Assembly: GCF_003201815.1 (NCBI RefSeq)
Contig: NZ_QJKB01000001.1
Coordinates: forward strand, 372,001 to 436,000
Source of the DNA: Undibacterium pigrum
GTDB taxonomy: Bacteria; Pseudomonadota; Gammaproteobacteria; Burkholderiales; Burkholderiaceae_D
Length of the DNA: 64,000 nucleotides
Direction of reading: 5' to 3'
Shown here: positions 26,501-36,500 of the stretch, piece by piece
Layout of the letters: each line of letters begins with the position of its first letter
How positions within the stretch are numbered: position 1 is the first letter of the stretch
Notes under the pieces: model-generated
Database searches by the model: none
Seen by the model: only the letters and a program-made list of their open reading frames with translations
What the model was told of the DNA's origin: nothing
Position numbers and translations under genes: made by a program

Positions 26501-27506
26501 GAGTGGCTGTACCATGTGCCTCTACCAGACCTATGCTGACTGGATCTACTTCTGCCATGAGCAGGGCCTCGCTGATAACACGGGCCTGGCCTTCTGGTGA
26601 CGGTGCGGTATAACCTGCCTTGCCAGCACCATCATTATTGACGGCAGAACCACGGACGATGGCCAGTACCGGGTCACCGTCAGCCAGGGCGCGATCCAGT
26701 GACTTCAATAAGACGACGGCGACGCCATTACCTATCGTCGTACCGCCTGCTTCTGCATCAAACGGGCGGCAATGACCATCTTTGGAAAAAATCATGCCTT
26801 CGCGGTGTACATAACCTGATTCTTGTGGGAAGCCTATGCCAGCACCACCCGCCAATACCATATCGCATTCACCACTGGCAATCTGTTCGCAAGCCAGATG
26901 TATCGCCACCAGTGAACTGGAACAAGCCGTCTGCACTGTCATGCTGGGGCCGGTCAACCCTAGCTTGTAGGATACGCGGGTGGCAAGATAGTCCTTGTCG
27001 TTGCCTATCAGGCGGGCAAAGGTGGATGGTGAAGCGATTTCTTCCATTTTGTCGAAAGAAGCAGCGGGGTAACTACTCATCTTGCAGGCGCCGATGACGC
27101 CTATCTTCAATTCATCGCCCTTGGCGGCCAGTTCGGCGGGAGCATGTCCAGCCATTTCCAGTGCTTCCCAGGCGCACATCAGGAATAGTCTTTGCTGCGG
27201 GTCTATGGATTCTGCTTCATGGCGTGAATAGCCAAAGAAACCCCAGTCAAAACGGTCTGCATTTGCCACCACAGCTGCTGCTGGCACGTAGCCAGGGCGT
27301 TGCAACAGCGCGGGGTTGACACCGGCAGCAGCCAGTTGCTCTGCATCGAAAAAGCTGATGAGCTCTTCACCATCTGCCAGTCTGCGCCAATATTCAAAAA
27401 TATCATCAGCGCGTGGCATGCGGCAGCCAGCGCCGATGATGGCGACGGGCATGCTGTCGCCATAGTCCGGTGTTGTCGCTGAATTGATTTGCTTGCTTGT
27501 ATTCAT
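20532..27506 (-). CDS. AT-less PKS, KS-MT-KR-ACP-ACP-Cy-like (HMWP1 counterpart)
   Basis: 2324 aa. Order: KS ~16-445 (TACSSS with active Cys ~195, EAHGTAT, SNLGH); a ~150-aa KS-to-post-AT linker with no acyltransferase (no GHSxG), ending LPTCPFEGERCWY ~600; C-methyltransferase ~640-980 (LEVGGGTGGTT ~820); KR ~1230-1600; two ACPs, each with GLDSL (~1700 and ~1795); a Cy-like domain ~1860-2310 keeping DTTLTDIES (DxxxxDxxS) but lacking the opening LTxxQxAYWxGR motif. The KR has GGLCELG in the cofactor loop and His in place of the catalytic Tyr (GAHALAN), so it is probably inactive. Yersiniabactin HMWP1 is KS-AT-MT-KR-ACP-Cy-MT-PCP-TE. Here AT, second MT, PCP and TE are missing. It should add a dimethylated C2 unit to the bis-thiazoline chain, with malonyl loading in trans (inference). 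AAGGA precedes the ATG. It follows the synthetase gene by 52 nt. Confidence 0.92.
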   Translation of the reverse strand: MNTSKQINSATTPDYGDSMPVAIIGAGCRMPRADDIFEYWRRLADGEELISFFDAEQLAAAGVNPALLQRPGYVPAAAVVANADRFDWGFFGYSRHEAESIDPQQRLFLMCAWEALEMAGHAPAELAAKGDELKIGVIGACKMSSYPAASFDKMEEIASPSTFARLIGNDKDYLATRVSYKLGLTGPSMTVQTACSSSLVAIHLACEQIASGECDMVLAGGAGIGFPQESGYVHREGMIFSKDGHCRPFDAEAGGTTIGNGVAVVLLKSLDRALADGDPVLAIVRGSAVNNDGAGKAGYTAPSPEGQARVISEALLMAEVDPVSIGLVEAHGTATPLGDPIEVEALTRAWRKHTSSNQYCALGSVKSNLGHLDTAAGVASFVKAAMALHFGQVPPSLHYEQANPAIDFENSPFFVPQMLLPWPLDQGPRRAAVSAFAIGGTNCHAILEQAPARATLEPANGAPVFLLLSARSEAALKTLAQRHAWRLCEWTVDQSLADYCATSVHHRSIYPYRLALLANDADSLINLLYAFIDGDDTKSKKLQNQQTHAWIADALAIDAGKQSLLDFVAAQASAEHPSWEQHPVSAVRPVARALLPTCPFEGERCWYSKPGFDPAVIGKDDHQSWQAMRNAGHQSATALAADLDLSALPRENEGVDALHAAYVGQAFTALGIFNNDEWMDVKACLQAAGAPARFHQLFARLLRDHANAGLLETRGESEHLSYRSLRAKLPDPAPWLLLMRELGYQHLADLVERTGPRLAEMLAEKVDAVSIVFPGAATNDVEHMYQDQPYSVYLNSIAAATVAGLAKAHGRPLRILEVGGGTGGTTRDILAQLPAGACELYTFTDLGTLFLQKARKKFAAYPFMQYQSFDMNGPAIAQGLKAGSYDLIVAANVLHNAPDLRVMLANLATVLAPDGVLMMREITTPKKLFDFVFGPLVPALTDSNQRDGELFASRLYWQQALTDAGFVQTDAMPAEDLPTHALGEQIILARWPGMIKDSTSISTVVAKPDTTHVLTISEPTIGKIIAAVYAWLPQSGKCHLESLRWHLDISNAPSPLRLALSYSGDRLHATVADTRDIQQTLLTATVSHPRALRKQNRQVAEAIHLDPSDHTLLDRVIGALNDDASLFAGIGSLYLPTSTDNVQSLRLHLTENGAVVTDATGQVQLDLRGIDLLRRPAALPFLWSDKSDAELFGWQWQKVAATNQSLPLPRRVLYISHDNQTEFSQALNNAGVDCRMLSVTELMQDKQALTTLLCSDASFDAVVYKPSPIKTLDDAALLFEAMGVTPLVNLMSALTTPPTVPPLFILTPNAYAVTEMDLCTSWPAAGTSGLLAVARQEMPALHCTQLDTANANAQEQVQVILQLLRDSQLKHAPVLAMRDEVLYRQQLTPATLPAAAPLPQGRHVLIGGLCELGLELAHWLVAGGARDLVWLTRRAPDGKEKQVLDILRSQGVTIHVDAHADVTDTKAFTAALQRLAEGPALGIVFHLAGLINDAPLSAIRAQDWEASLTTKLRAALRLNALEAQLQPALTVYFSSAASAFGPVGQGAHALANATLEALAEHRSRTGYDTVALAWGFWREIESDKRQGLAAYLAERGMLGMSSAQGWALLASAIGGNASVYLPYNVDWKRFAAQATPAQQARFGACWNTVLPATSIPRPASASADHSTMPLLHQLRQHIAGVLGCPVDQVNENSKLVQMGLDSLLMLDLAEQLKQKYGLTVSAETLFNADTPKTLAAALQLQMAGQADPVAALLQADIASALPAAQRYLRSRLSNLLQCAEADMSEDSKLVEMGLDSLLFLELSETIQQELGFKLSAEVAFQGGSILALAKILVNALHPELDTASKAPAISGLRQALMELEQREGGWLASNGDVLPRPGNKAQALTGLRKLRWQLRSKDLPQQLYVEFDKPGTFDLAGFEHAWQLLLERHSALRTTVDAQANLHVIAKAPHYPVQTSDLRGLAASQRDVALAALRREMTDAVSDLQDWPHFDWRASKISLESQDILSIHLRIDTTLTDIESFRIMLRELHLWVLDPLRHLPALQFSAIDYYACEQALTTTTVHAKQLATYGKQLAQLPPAPSLVKAGAIEASGGKIKVWREALPRASWLALKATAAQAGLTGTAVMLAAYATAIAASSEHPNFSLRLDYPDRKPLHAQIGNVMLDASDTAVIGCHTNVASFMSLAHACAEAVQQRLAVDLLDGATVLAAYQKAGPDRPALPAVAMTSLLGVRTTYAIPETSDPLLGMPTYEIAMQPGTALHFQVLEEESALLYNIDLHSGMLPRELGDTLMRHLGIILQTLATSPAAWNTKPQSLLQTAKEVTHG

Positions 27507-27558
27507 AAATATCCTTGTATATTTTATTTTTGTGATTTTTTATTGTGATTTTTAGTCA

Positions 27559-30500
27559 TCAGGCTTTGGATTGCTGGCCACGTTTGCGACGGCGGTCATT
27601 GTCCAGACGCTGGCGCTTGCGGGCTTGACCAGCTTCATCACTGGAAATATCTTCGCTTTCCAGTGACTGATCACGACTGCGCAAATGCGCGGCCAGAGCA
27701 GCTATGCTGGTATGCTGGAATACTTCAGTAATGCTGAGCACCAAACCGGTATCCGCCTGCAGTTGCTGGCGCAGCCGTATCAAATCCAGTGAGGTTGCAC
27801 CCAATTCAAAGAAATTGGTCTGTGGCGCAAGTTCATCATGACCAAGCAGCGCAGCAAGACGGTTGCTGACCATGCGCAACAATTTGTCGTCGATGACAGG
27901 GCTGGTATTTGGCAATGTGGCTGTTGAAACATCACCCACGGATTTGAACGTTGAGGCAGGCCAGCGATTCACTGGCATAGCCACTCTGCTTTGCCAGGCA
28001 TCACTGTCCTGCGCCAGATTCAATAGCAAGCCGTGGTATGCCTGGAACATTTCATCCAGCAAGCCTTCAGGGAAAAGAGCATCGACAGAATCCCAGTTGA
28101 ATACCATGGCACCATCACGTTCAACGACCTGCTGGTCTATCCATACCTGTGGAGTCTGGCTGATGCCATAGACAAATTCACCCAGCCAGTCAAGTTCTGC
28201 AGCGCCGTCGCTGGCTACGCCTAGGCCACTGGTAAACACTATAGGCATGGCAACCTGGTTCAGGCGACGGTTGCGGCGTGCTGCTTCGCGCAATACTCGG
28301 ACTGCCGATACCTGCATGTGTTCCAGATCAGCCCAGATCTGGCGCTGCATGGAAAATGCACGTTCAGCAAAACTGGCTGTTATACCGGCATCAAAACCTA
28401 GCAACACCAGCGAAGTGAAATCACCAACCAGTGCATCGATTTCTTGATGCACAGGCGGGCGGTTGAACAGGGTCAGGTTCAAGGTAAAGCGCGGTATTGC
28501 AGACCAGTTCGCAAGCACTTCACCATAAGCTGCCAGCAATACGGCATTGACAGTGACACCATGTGCTGCCGCCTGCGCCTGCAAGGCTAAGGTATCTTGT
28601 GCTGTCAGGCTGGCCTCACGGCGGGTGAAGTGAGGCGGGGACACATCTTCTGGCGCATACTGCGTCAGCGGCAGAGCTGGGGCAGGTGCCAGGGTACTCA
28701 GCTTGTCATGCCAATAGGCCAGTGAGCGCTGGTAAGATGGCAGCAACTCGATTTGCTGGGTCAGCATCACATAGTCGCGGAAACTTGCCGTCAGTGGCGG
28801 CAATTGCAAAGCAGGATTACGCGCGAATTGCGACCATTCTGCCAGCAGGGTACGCATGGAACGACCATCGCACACCAGATTATCGAGACTGACAAACAAG
28901 CGCACACGGCTATCTGTCATCTGTGCGGCACGCACGGTAAATAGGGGCCAGCGGGCGGTGTCGAACACTTCATGCGACAGTTCCAGCCGTGTGATTTCCA
29001 GCCACTCGGATACCTCAGAGGCACTGGCAGCGCGCAAATCATGGCTGGCAAGATGGTAAGCTGGTAAATCCTGCACGACCTGTTGCATACCATCGGCATT
29101 GATGACTGCACGCAGCATGTCATGGCGTGTTACTACCTGTTGCCAGCCTCGCTCCAGATCAGCAAGAGCAAGGTTTTCAACTTCAATCTCGGCATACAGA
29201 TGCGTGGAGACGCCGCCCAGCTCGAAACTTTCATCACGTCCTATCCAGTAGGCTTGCTGTACGTCCGTCAACGGGAAGGGTGCATAACGTGCAGCTACAT
29301 CAGGTAGCAGTGGTGGCAGGCTGTCTTCATATGGTGATGCCTTTGCCACTCTTTCTGCAAATGCGGACAGGCTGGACGCATCAAACAAATCTGACAAGGC
29401 GACATGTGCATTCATGCCGTGACGTACTCTTTCTATCAGACGTACGGCGATCAAGCTATCACCCCCCAGATCAAAGAAGTCATCATCGCCATGCAGATCC
29501 GCAACACCCAGCAATTCTTGCCATATCCTGACCAGATCGTTTGCTGGTGGCATCGCATCATTGCCAGCTTGGCGACTAATGCGGCGGGAGCCTCCCATTT
29601 CAGGACGTGGCAATTGCTGACGCATGACTTTGCCAGTGGCAGACAGCGGCAAGGCATCCAGTTCAAGAATAGTCTGCGGCACCATGTATGCTGGTAACAG
29701 GGTCGTCAGATGTTCTACCAGGCGACGCGGGGCAAAGCGCAATACCGTATCTTTCTGGCGTGCTGCCAGCAGATGCATTCCAGCATTGCTACCTATGCCG
29801 GACTCAGCACTGGCTACAAAACCTGCCTGCACCAATTCATCCAGCCACGCATCTGCTGCCAAAAGCGCATTCCCATTTAATTTCCTGCGGTCTTCAAACT
29901 GGGTATAACCACCTTCGAGCAAGGCGACGGTCGCCAGCTGGAAATCGCTGTTACGCGTGATTTCTGGAGCAATCAGCATGCCGCCCGCATTCAACAGGCT
30001 ACGCAGACGATGCAACAAGGCAGGAATATTGCGGCTGCGATGCAGGGCATTGAAGGCAATCAGCAAATCGAATTCATATTCCGGCACGCCTTGTGTTGCT
30101 GCTGCCCGTTCATGCTCAAATACACGGCAATGGATGCTGTGCAAGGGATTGCTGTCTTGTATGGCAAATGCTTGTTCAGCTTGCTCGACCAGGCTGCGTG
30201 CCGGATCGGTCAGGGTATAGTCAATCGCGCAATCGCTTAACTGCGCCAGCAAATCACGTGTAGCTGCACCACTGCGCGCACCAATTTCCAGTATGCGCAA
30301 AGGCCGCCCCAGATGCTGGGTAAGGCTGCGTATGGCGGCAGCCAGCGCTGATGTACAGAGACTGGACAGCGGATTCATGCGCGTCATTTGCTCCGGAGCC
30401 AGAGTGTCATCCGCGCCATAAAACACTTCCAGCGCGCTGACCTGGCCGCGCAACACTTCCAGCCTTTGAGTCGCACCTGAGCGCAGACGTTGCAAGACCG

Positions 30501-33500
30501 CACGTGATAAACCGAAGTCCAGTGCTGTGGGCGTCAGGTTATTCCATGCAGATTCGCTGTCATATTGCGCATTCAGATCCAGTGTGTTTAACCAGCGTTG
30601 TGCCAGCACGACCAAGTCCGGTGCGGGTGCCAGCATCTGTAGTATTTGGCCATGATCGCCGGAGGTCGCACCAGCAGCCAGCAAGGTATCACGCATCATG
30701 CATAGACCGATGTGGTCCATCAGGCTCCAGAACTGTTCCAGTCTCTCAGTTTGTTGCGTACTGTATGTCTGGGCAAAAGTTTGACTGCCAGCCTGCTCAA
30801 CAGCGACCCAGCGGTCGTTGTTTAAGACAGGGTTACCAGAAAATGCATCATACAGACTGGTATCGGCTGCATTTGGTACTACCCATGCCGCCAAACGCTT
30901 GTTGCCACGTGCCGGGCCAACAGCATCGGCAACCGCCTCACGAACACCAGGATGGCTCAAGAGCGCGCTTTCAATTTCACCCAGCTCTATGCGGTTGCCA
31001 GCAATTTTGACCTGGAAGTCACGCCTTCCCAAAAATTCCAGTGTGCCATCACACCAGTAACGGGCCAGGTCGCCGGTACGGTAGAGGCGTTCGCCATGTA
31101 CGGGATGGGTGATAAAGCTGGCAGCAGTTTTGGCAGCATCATTTTCATACGCGATGGCCAGGCCTGTGCCACCTATATACAAATCACCGCTGACATGGTC
31201 AGGGCAATCGCGCAGACGCGTATCCAGCACACGGTAATGCTGGTTGGCAAGTGGATAACCATAGGGGATGGAACGCCATTGTGTTGGCAGTACTTCTGGC
31301 ACGATAAACCAGTTGGACCAGATCGATGCCTCGGTTGCGCCACCCATGGCCACCAGTCTTGCCTGCGGTGCCTGCGTGCGCAGTCGTGCTGGCAAGCCAA
31401 GTGCTATCCAGTCACCGCTCAGGAATACCTGGCGCAGGCCAGCCAGTGATGCACCTGCGGCCTCTGCTTCATCAAGTAAGAGTTCCAGCAAGGCCGGTAC
31501 AGAATTCCAGACTGTGACGCGATGACGCAACAGCAAATCCAGCCAATGCGCGGGGTCGCGTGTGCCACTTGCGGCTGGCAACACCAGTGCAGCACCAGCC
31601 GCAAATATGCCGAAAAGGTCATACACGGATAAATCGAAATACAGCGAGGACAAACCCAGCACCCGATCAGTATGACCAATATCGAAGCGGCGATTGATAT
31701 CCAGTACAGTATTCACCGCACCACGATGATCAATCAATACCCCTTTTGGAATGCCGGTTGAACCAGAGGTGTAGATGACATAAGCATGATCTGGTACAGC
31801 CCGTTCAACTTGCTGCAGACTGGCGGGCCAGGTTTGTGTCGCAGCCTGGCTGGCATCCAGCACAGTCACTTCGCGACCAGCACACATTTCTTGCACGATG
31901 GGCAGGCAATCAGCTTGTGTCAACACCAGTTTTATATGGCTGCCATCAAGTATTGCTTGCAGACGTGCGGCAGGTACATCGGCATCTACCGGTACATACA
32001 CGCAACTGGCCGCCAGGATACCCAGGCAAGCTGCGATCTGTTCCGGCCCCTTGCGCATGACGACAGCAACGCGGTCGCTGCGTTTTGCGCCATATTGTAA
32101 CAAGGCGTTTGTCAGACGCAAGGACCAGTCTGCCAGTTCTGCATATGACCATTGCTGTTCATGGGCGATCATGGCGATGGCTTGCGGACTGCTTTGTGCC
32201 TGCTCAAAAAACAGCTGATCAAGGCAAAAGTCAGACATAGGCGCGGCACTGGCATTGACCTGGGCGCGTATCGCTTGCTGGCTTGGTGGCAGCAATACTG
32301 GTAACGCCTCTTGCCAGGACTGCGGCTGTGTCGCCAACTTTTCCAGCAAGCCATGATAGGCATTAAACATGGCATCCAGCGTGCCGGGCTGGAACAAGGC
32401 ATCGACAGCATCCCAGTTATAAATCAGTGCACCATCAAGCTCACATGCCTGGTGATCCAGCCACACTTGCGGGGTCTGGCTGATGCCGTAGACCACATTG
32501 CCCAGTGCACTATCTGGCGCTGCTCCCTTGGTCGGATCATTCATACCCAACTGGCTGGTGAATACAACGGGCATGGCAATTGCGTCCTGACGTTCGCGGC
32601 CACGGTTCCATTCACGCATTACGTCAACGGCGCTGAAAGCACGATGCTGCAAATGTTCAAGCACTGTGCCATTGACGGCAGCAGCACGCTGGCCAAACGG
32701 CAGTGCCTCACTGCAATCCAGTGGCAGCAAAGTGACGGCAGTAAAGTCGCCCAGCAGACGTGGTACATCGGCATGCCATGGCAGGCGGTCAAATATAGTG
32801 AGGTTGAGCGTGAATTGCGGTTCTGCACTCCAGGCTGCCAGCACTTCGGCGAACACAGTGATCAGCAATGACGCTGGTGTACAACCAGCCTGGGCCGCCT
32901 GGTCGCGCAAGCTTTGCCATAAGGGCGCTGCCAGTTGCTGTTGCCTGCGCGAGAATGTCGGGCTGGTCTGGCGCAAGGCTTCCGCCCGCAAAGGCAGTTG
33001 TGGTGCTGGTGGCAGGACAGGGATGCGTTCCAGCCAGAATGCCTTGGCAGATTCGCGCTCAGTATGGCGCTGCTTGCTATGGACGTATTTAGCCAGCACA
33101 TAATCACGGAAGCTGATCTGGAAGGGCAATAAGCCGGCAAGCTGCATATCCGCTTTGGCCTGGTACAGCGCAGCCAGTTCTTCCCAGATGATCTGGCCAC
33201 TGGTGGCGTCATTGATCAGCATGTCGATACCGATGTGCAGCCTGACTGCACCTCCTGGCAGGCGGCTGGCGCGCAGGTCAAACAAGGGCCATTGCGCCGC
33301 ATCCATCACCTGATGCGACATGGTTTCACGCCATGCAGTGCAATGTGCATCAGCCGTGGTTTGGTCAGCATCAGTCAGGTCAGCCACACGCAAGACATAG
33401 TCCGGCACTTTCGGTAATACACGTTGCTGGCCATCTTCAGCGATGACCAGACGCAGCGCCCCGTGACGGGCGACCAGCATATTCCAGCAGCGTTCCAGCA

Positions 33501-36500
33501 AATCCAGGTCCAGGCCTTTGGGCGCATCTGCTTCCAGATAGGCATGGCAAGCTACGCCGCCAAGTCCATAGTGGCTGTGACGACCTATCCAATACGCATG
33601 CTGCAGCTCAGTCAGCGGGAAGGGGGTGTTGGCATTGGCTGGGTCGGCAATGATTTGCTCAGCCTCTTTCTGGGGTTGGCTATCCGGCAGTTGTTTGCCC
33701 AGTTGCTCCAGCAGGTAATCAGTCAGGCCTTGCGGAGTGTTGCGCTCGAAAATAGCTTTCAACTCACATTTGACACCCAGGCCAGCTTCACAACGGCGTG
33801 AGAAATCCATGACCAGGATGGAATCCATGCCTAGCTTCAGCAACTGTATATCTGGCGTCAGTTGTGCAGGCGTGACGCGCAGAGTGCGCGCCAGTTCTGC
33901 AATCACAAAAGCATGCACTGCAGCCTGGCGTGCTTGTTCATCCAGATCATGCAAGGCGCTCGGGGTATCTGCAGTGGCCGATACGGCAATTGTATTTGCC
34001 TGGCTGGCACTCAGGCAACGCTCGAAAGTATTGGCCGGGTTGTACAAGGCGTACAGGGGAACGAATTGTTGCCAGTCTACATCGACGGCGACGCAGGTGC
34101 CGTTGTCCGTGATGTATTCGCCACTCAGCAGTTTATCCAGCGTGGCAAGATAACGGGCGGGTGCCAGCCGCCTTATTCCCGCTGCCCGCAATAATTGCAG
34201 CAGGTCTTCATCTACTTCCGACATGCCAGCACCGCCGCCCCAGGGCCCCCAGGCAATCGCCAGTGCAGGCAAGCCCTGGTGACGACGCATGCGCGCCAGT
34301 GCATCCTGGTAGGCATTCGCTGCACCATAAGGAATTTGCAAACGCGAACCCCAGATGCCGGAAATTGAAGTAAAGCAGACAAAGTAATCCAGTTCACGGC
34401 TGCGCGTATGTTCATGCAACAGCCATGCACCCTGTATCTTGGCGCGACTGACTGTCTGGTAATCTTCATTCGTGATCGTTGCCAGGTCATTGAAACGGCT
34501 GGTACCTGCACAATGGAAGACACCAGCCAGACTCAGGCCGCTATCCTGTTCCATGGAGGTGATGTTCGCGAATACTCGCGCCATGTCATCTGCATCTGCC
34601 ACGTCGGCATCAATATGGGTGATCTGTATGCCCTGGGCTTTCAATAAGTCCATTCGAGCCTGCCAGCCAGAAGGCGCAGAGCGACGTGCCAGTAACACCA
34701 GATGACGAGCGCCGCGGCTTGCCAGCCAGTCCGTGGCATGGCGTCCCAGTGCACCATATGCTCCGGCCACGAGGTAGATACCGTCCCGTTTCAAGGCTGG
34801 CGGTTCTGCTACTTCATGGGCTTGTGCACTGACAGGTTCAAGGCGCGGGTGTAACCACAGTCCATTGCGCAAGGCGACGGCTTCTTCATTGCCAAATAAG
34901 GGCAGCAAGGCTGGCAGGGCAGATGCGAACGGCAATAGACCCGCATCGCTGTCCGCCATCAGCCAGCGTGGGCCTGGATATTCAAGTGCCAATGCCCGTG
35001 CCGCACCCCATAAAGAAGCCTGCAAAGGATTGCCTGAAGTGCCTGCAATTGCCTGGCCCGCATTGGTAGGTAGCAGGATGCGTGGTTTCTTTTGCAGGTG
35101 CTGCAGTACCTTGACGAATTCAGTCAACTGCCAGCCTTGCTGATCTGCCAGTGCCGCACACTCAACTTGCGCATGCCAGCCATCAAGGTAAATGACGACA
35201 TCACTATCTTCCAGTTGCGTTGCTGTCAATGGCCATTCACCTGCAGTCAATGAATAGGTGCTGGCGCCAGTGGCTGCCAATCCGGCAGCAAGGGTGGCTG
35301 TATGTGTAAGGTCTCCACCCAGCAGGAAATAGCGCGACGCATGTGTACCATTTTCTGCCAGCGTAAAGCTCTCCCACTGCATGATGTAGAGATCAACAGG
35401 TTTTGCCGCTGCGCGTTCTGGCTGCGGTTGCAGCTGCAAAGGCAGGCGCGGTGCATCATCGTCATAATCGAGCCAATAGCTTTGGCGTTCAAACGGGTAA
35501 CGCGGCAAGATTCGTGGAGATGGCAGGCTGCCAGCAAATACATGATCCCAGTGAAAATCCTGACCGGCAACATACAATGCTGCGCAGGCGTCGCCTATGG
35601 CAACAAGATCGCTGCCGCCACGGCGCAGGCTTGCCAGGCAATTGACAGCATGTGGCCAGTCCTGCGCAGCTTGATTGCGCTGAGCTACCGCACTCAGAAT
35701 GGCGTTAGGACCTATTTCCAAAAGAATGTCGCAGGCGCTGGCTGCATTTTGCAAGGCCTGGTCAAAACGTACCGGCTGGCGGGCATGATTTTTCCAATAG
35801 CTCGCATCTGGTGCCTGCGTCAACAATTCACCTGTCAGACTGGAACAGACTGCAATACGAGGTGCTTGCATCACGTACCTTGCACACTCACTTTCCCATG
35901 CAGCCAGCATAGGATCAAGCAGGGGTGAGTGGAAGGCGTGTGACACCTGTAAAGGACGTGCATACAATTGCTGCGCAGTCAGCAAGGCTTGTACGGCCTC
36001 TATAGCGGCCACAGAGCCAGAAAACACCACATCTTGCGGACCATTAAAGGCTGCGATGGCAATCTCATCGCCATGGTCAGCCTGCAATTCAGCCAATACA
36101 GCAAGCGCCTGCTCTGGTGTTGAACGTGCCGCCAGCATGGCACCACCTGCCGGTAGTGCCTGCATCAATGCGCCACGTTTGACGATTAAACGCGCAGCCT
36201 GTTCCAGTGTCAGCGAACCGGCAATGACCATTGCGGCGAACTCACCTATGGAGTGACCAAGCACGATAATTGGCTGCACACCAAAAGCCTGCCACATTTT
36301 TGCCAGTGCATAGCCTAGTGCAAATAGCGCTGGCTGGGCAAATGCAGTTTGTTGCAGGCGTTCATTTTGTGCATCGTCATGCATCAGCGTGATGACAGAC
36401 ATACCGAGATCAGCAGCGAGCGCAGCGTCAACAGCATCCAGCGCCTGCCGGAAATCACGCTGCTGCGCATACAGTTCACGTGCCATGCCGCTATATTGTG

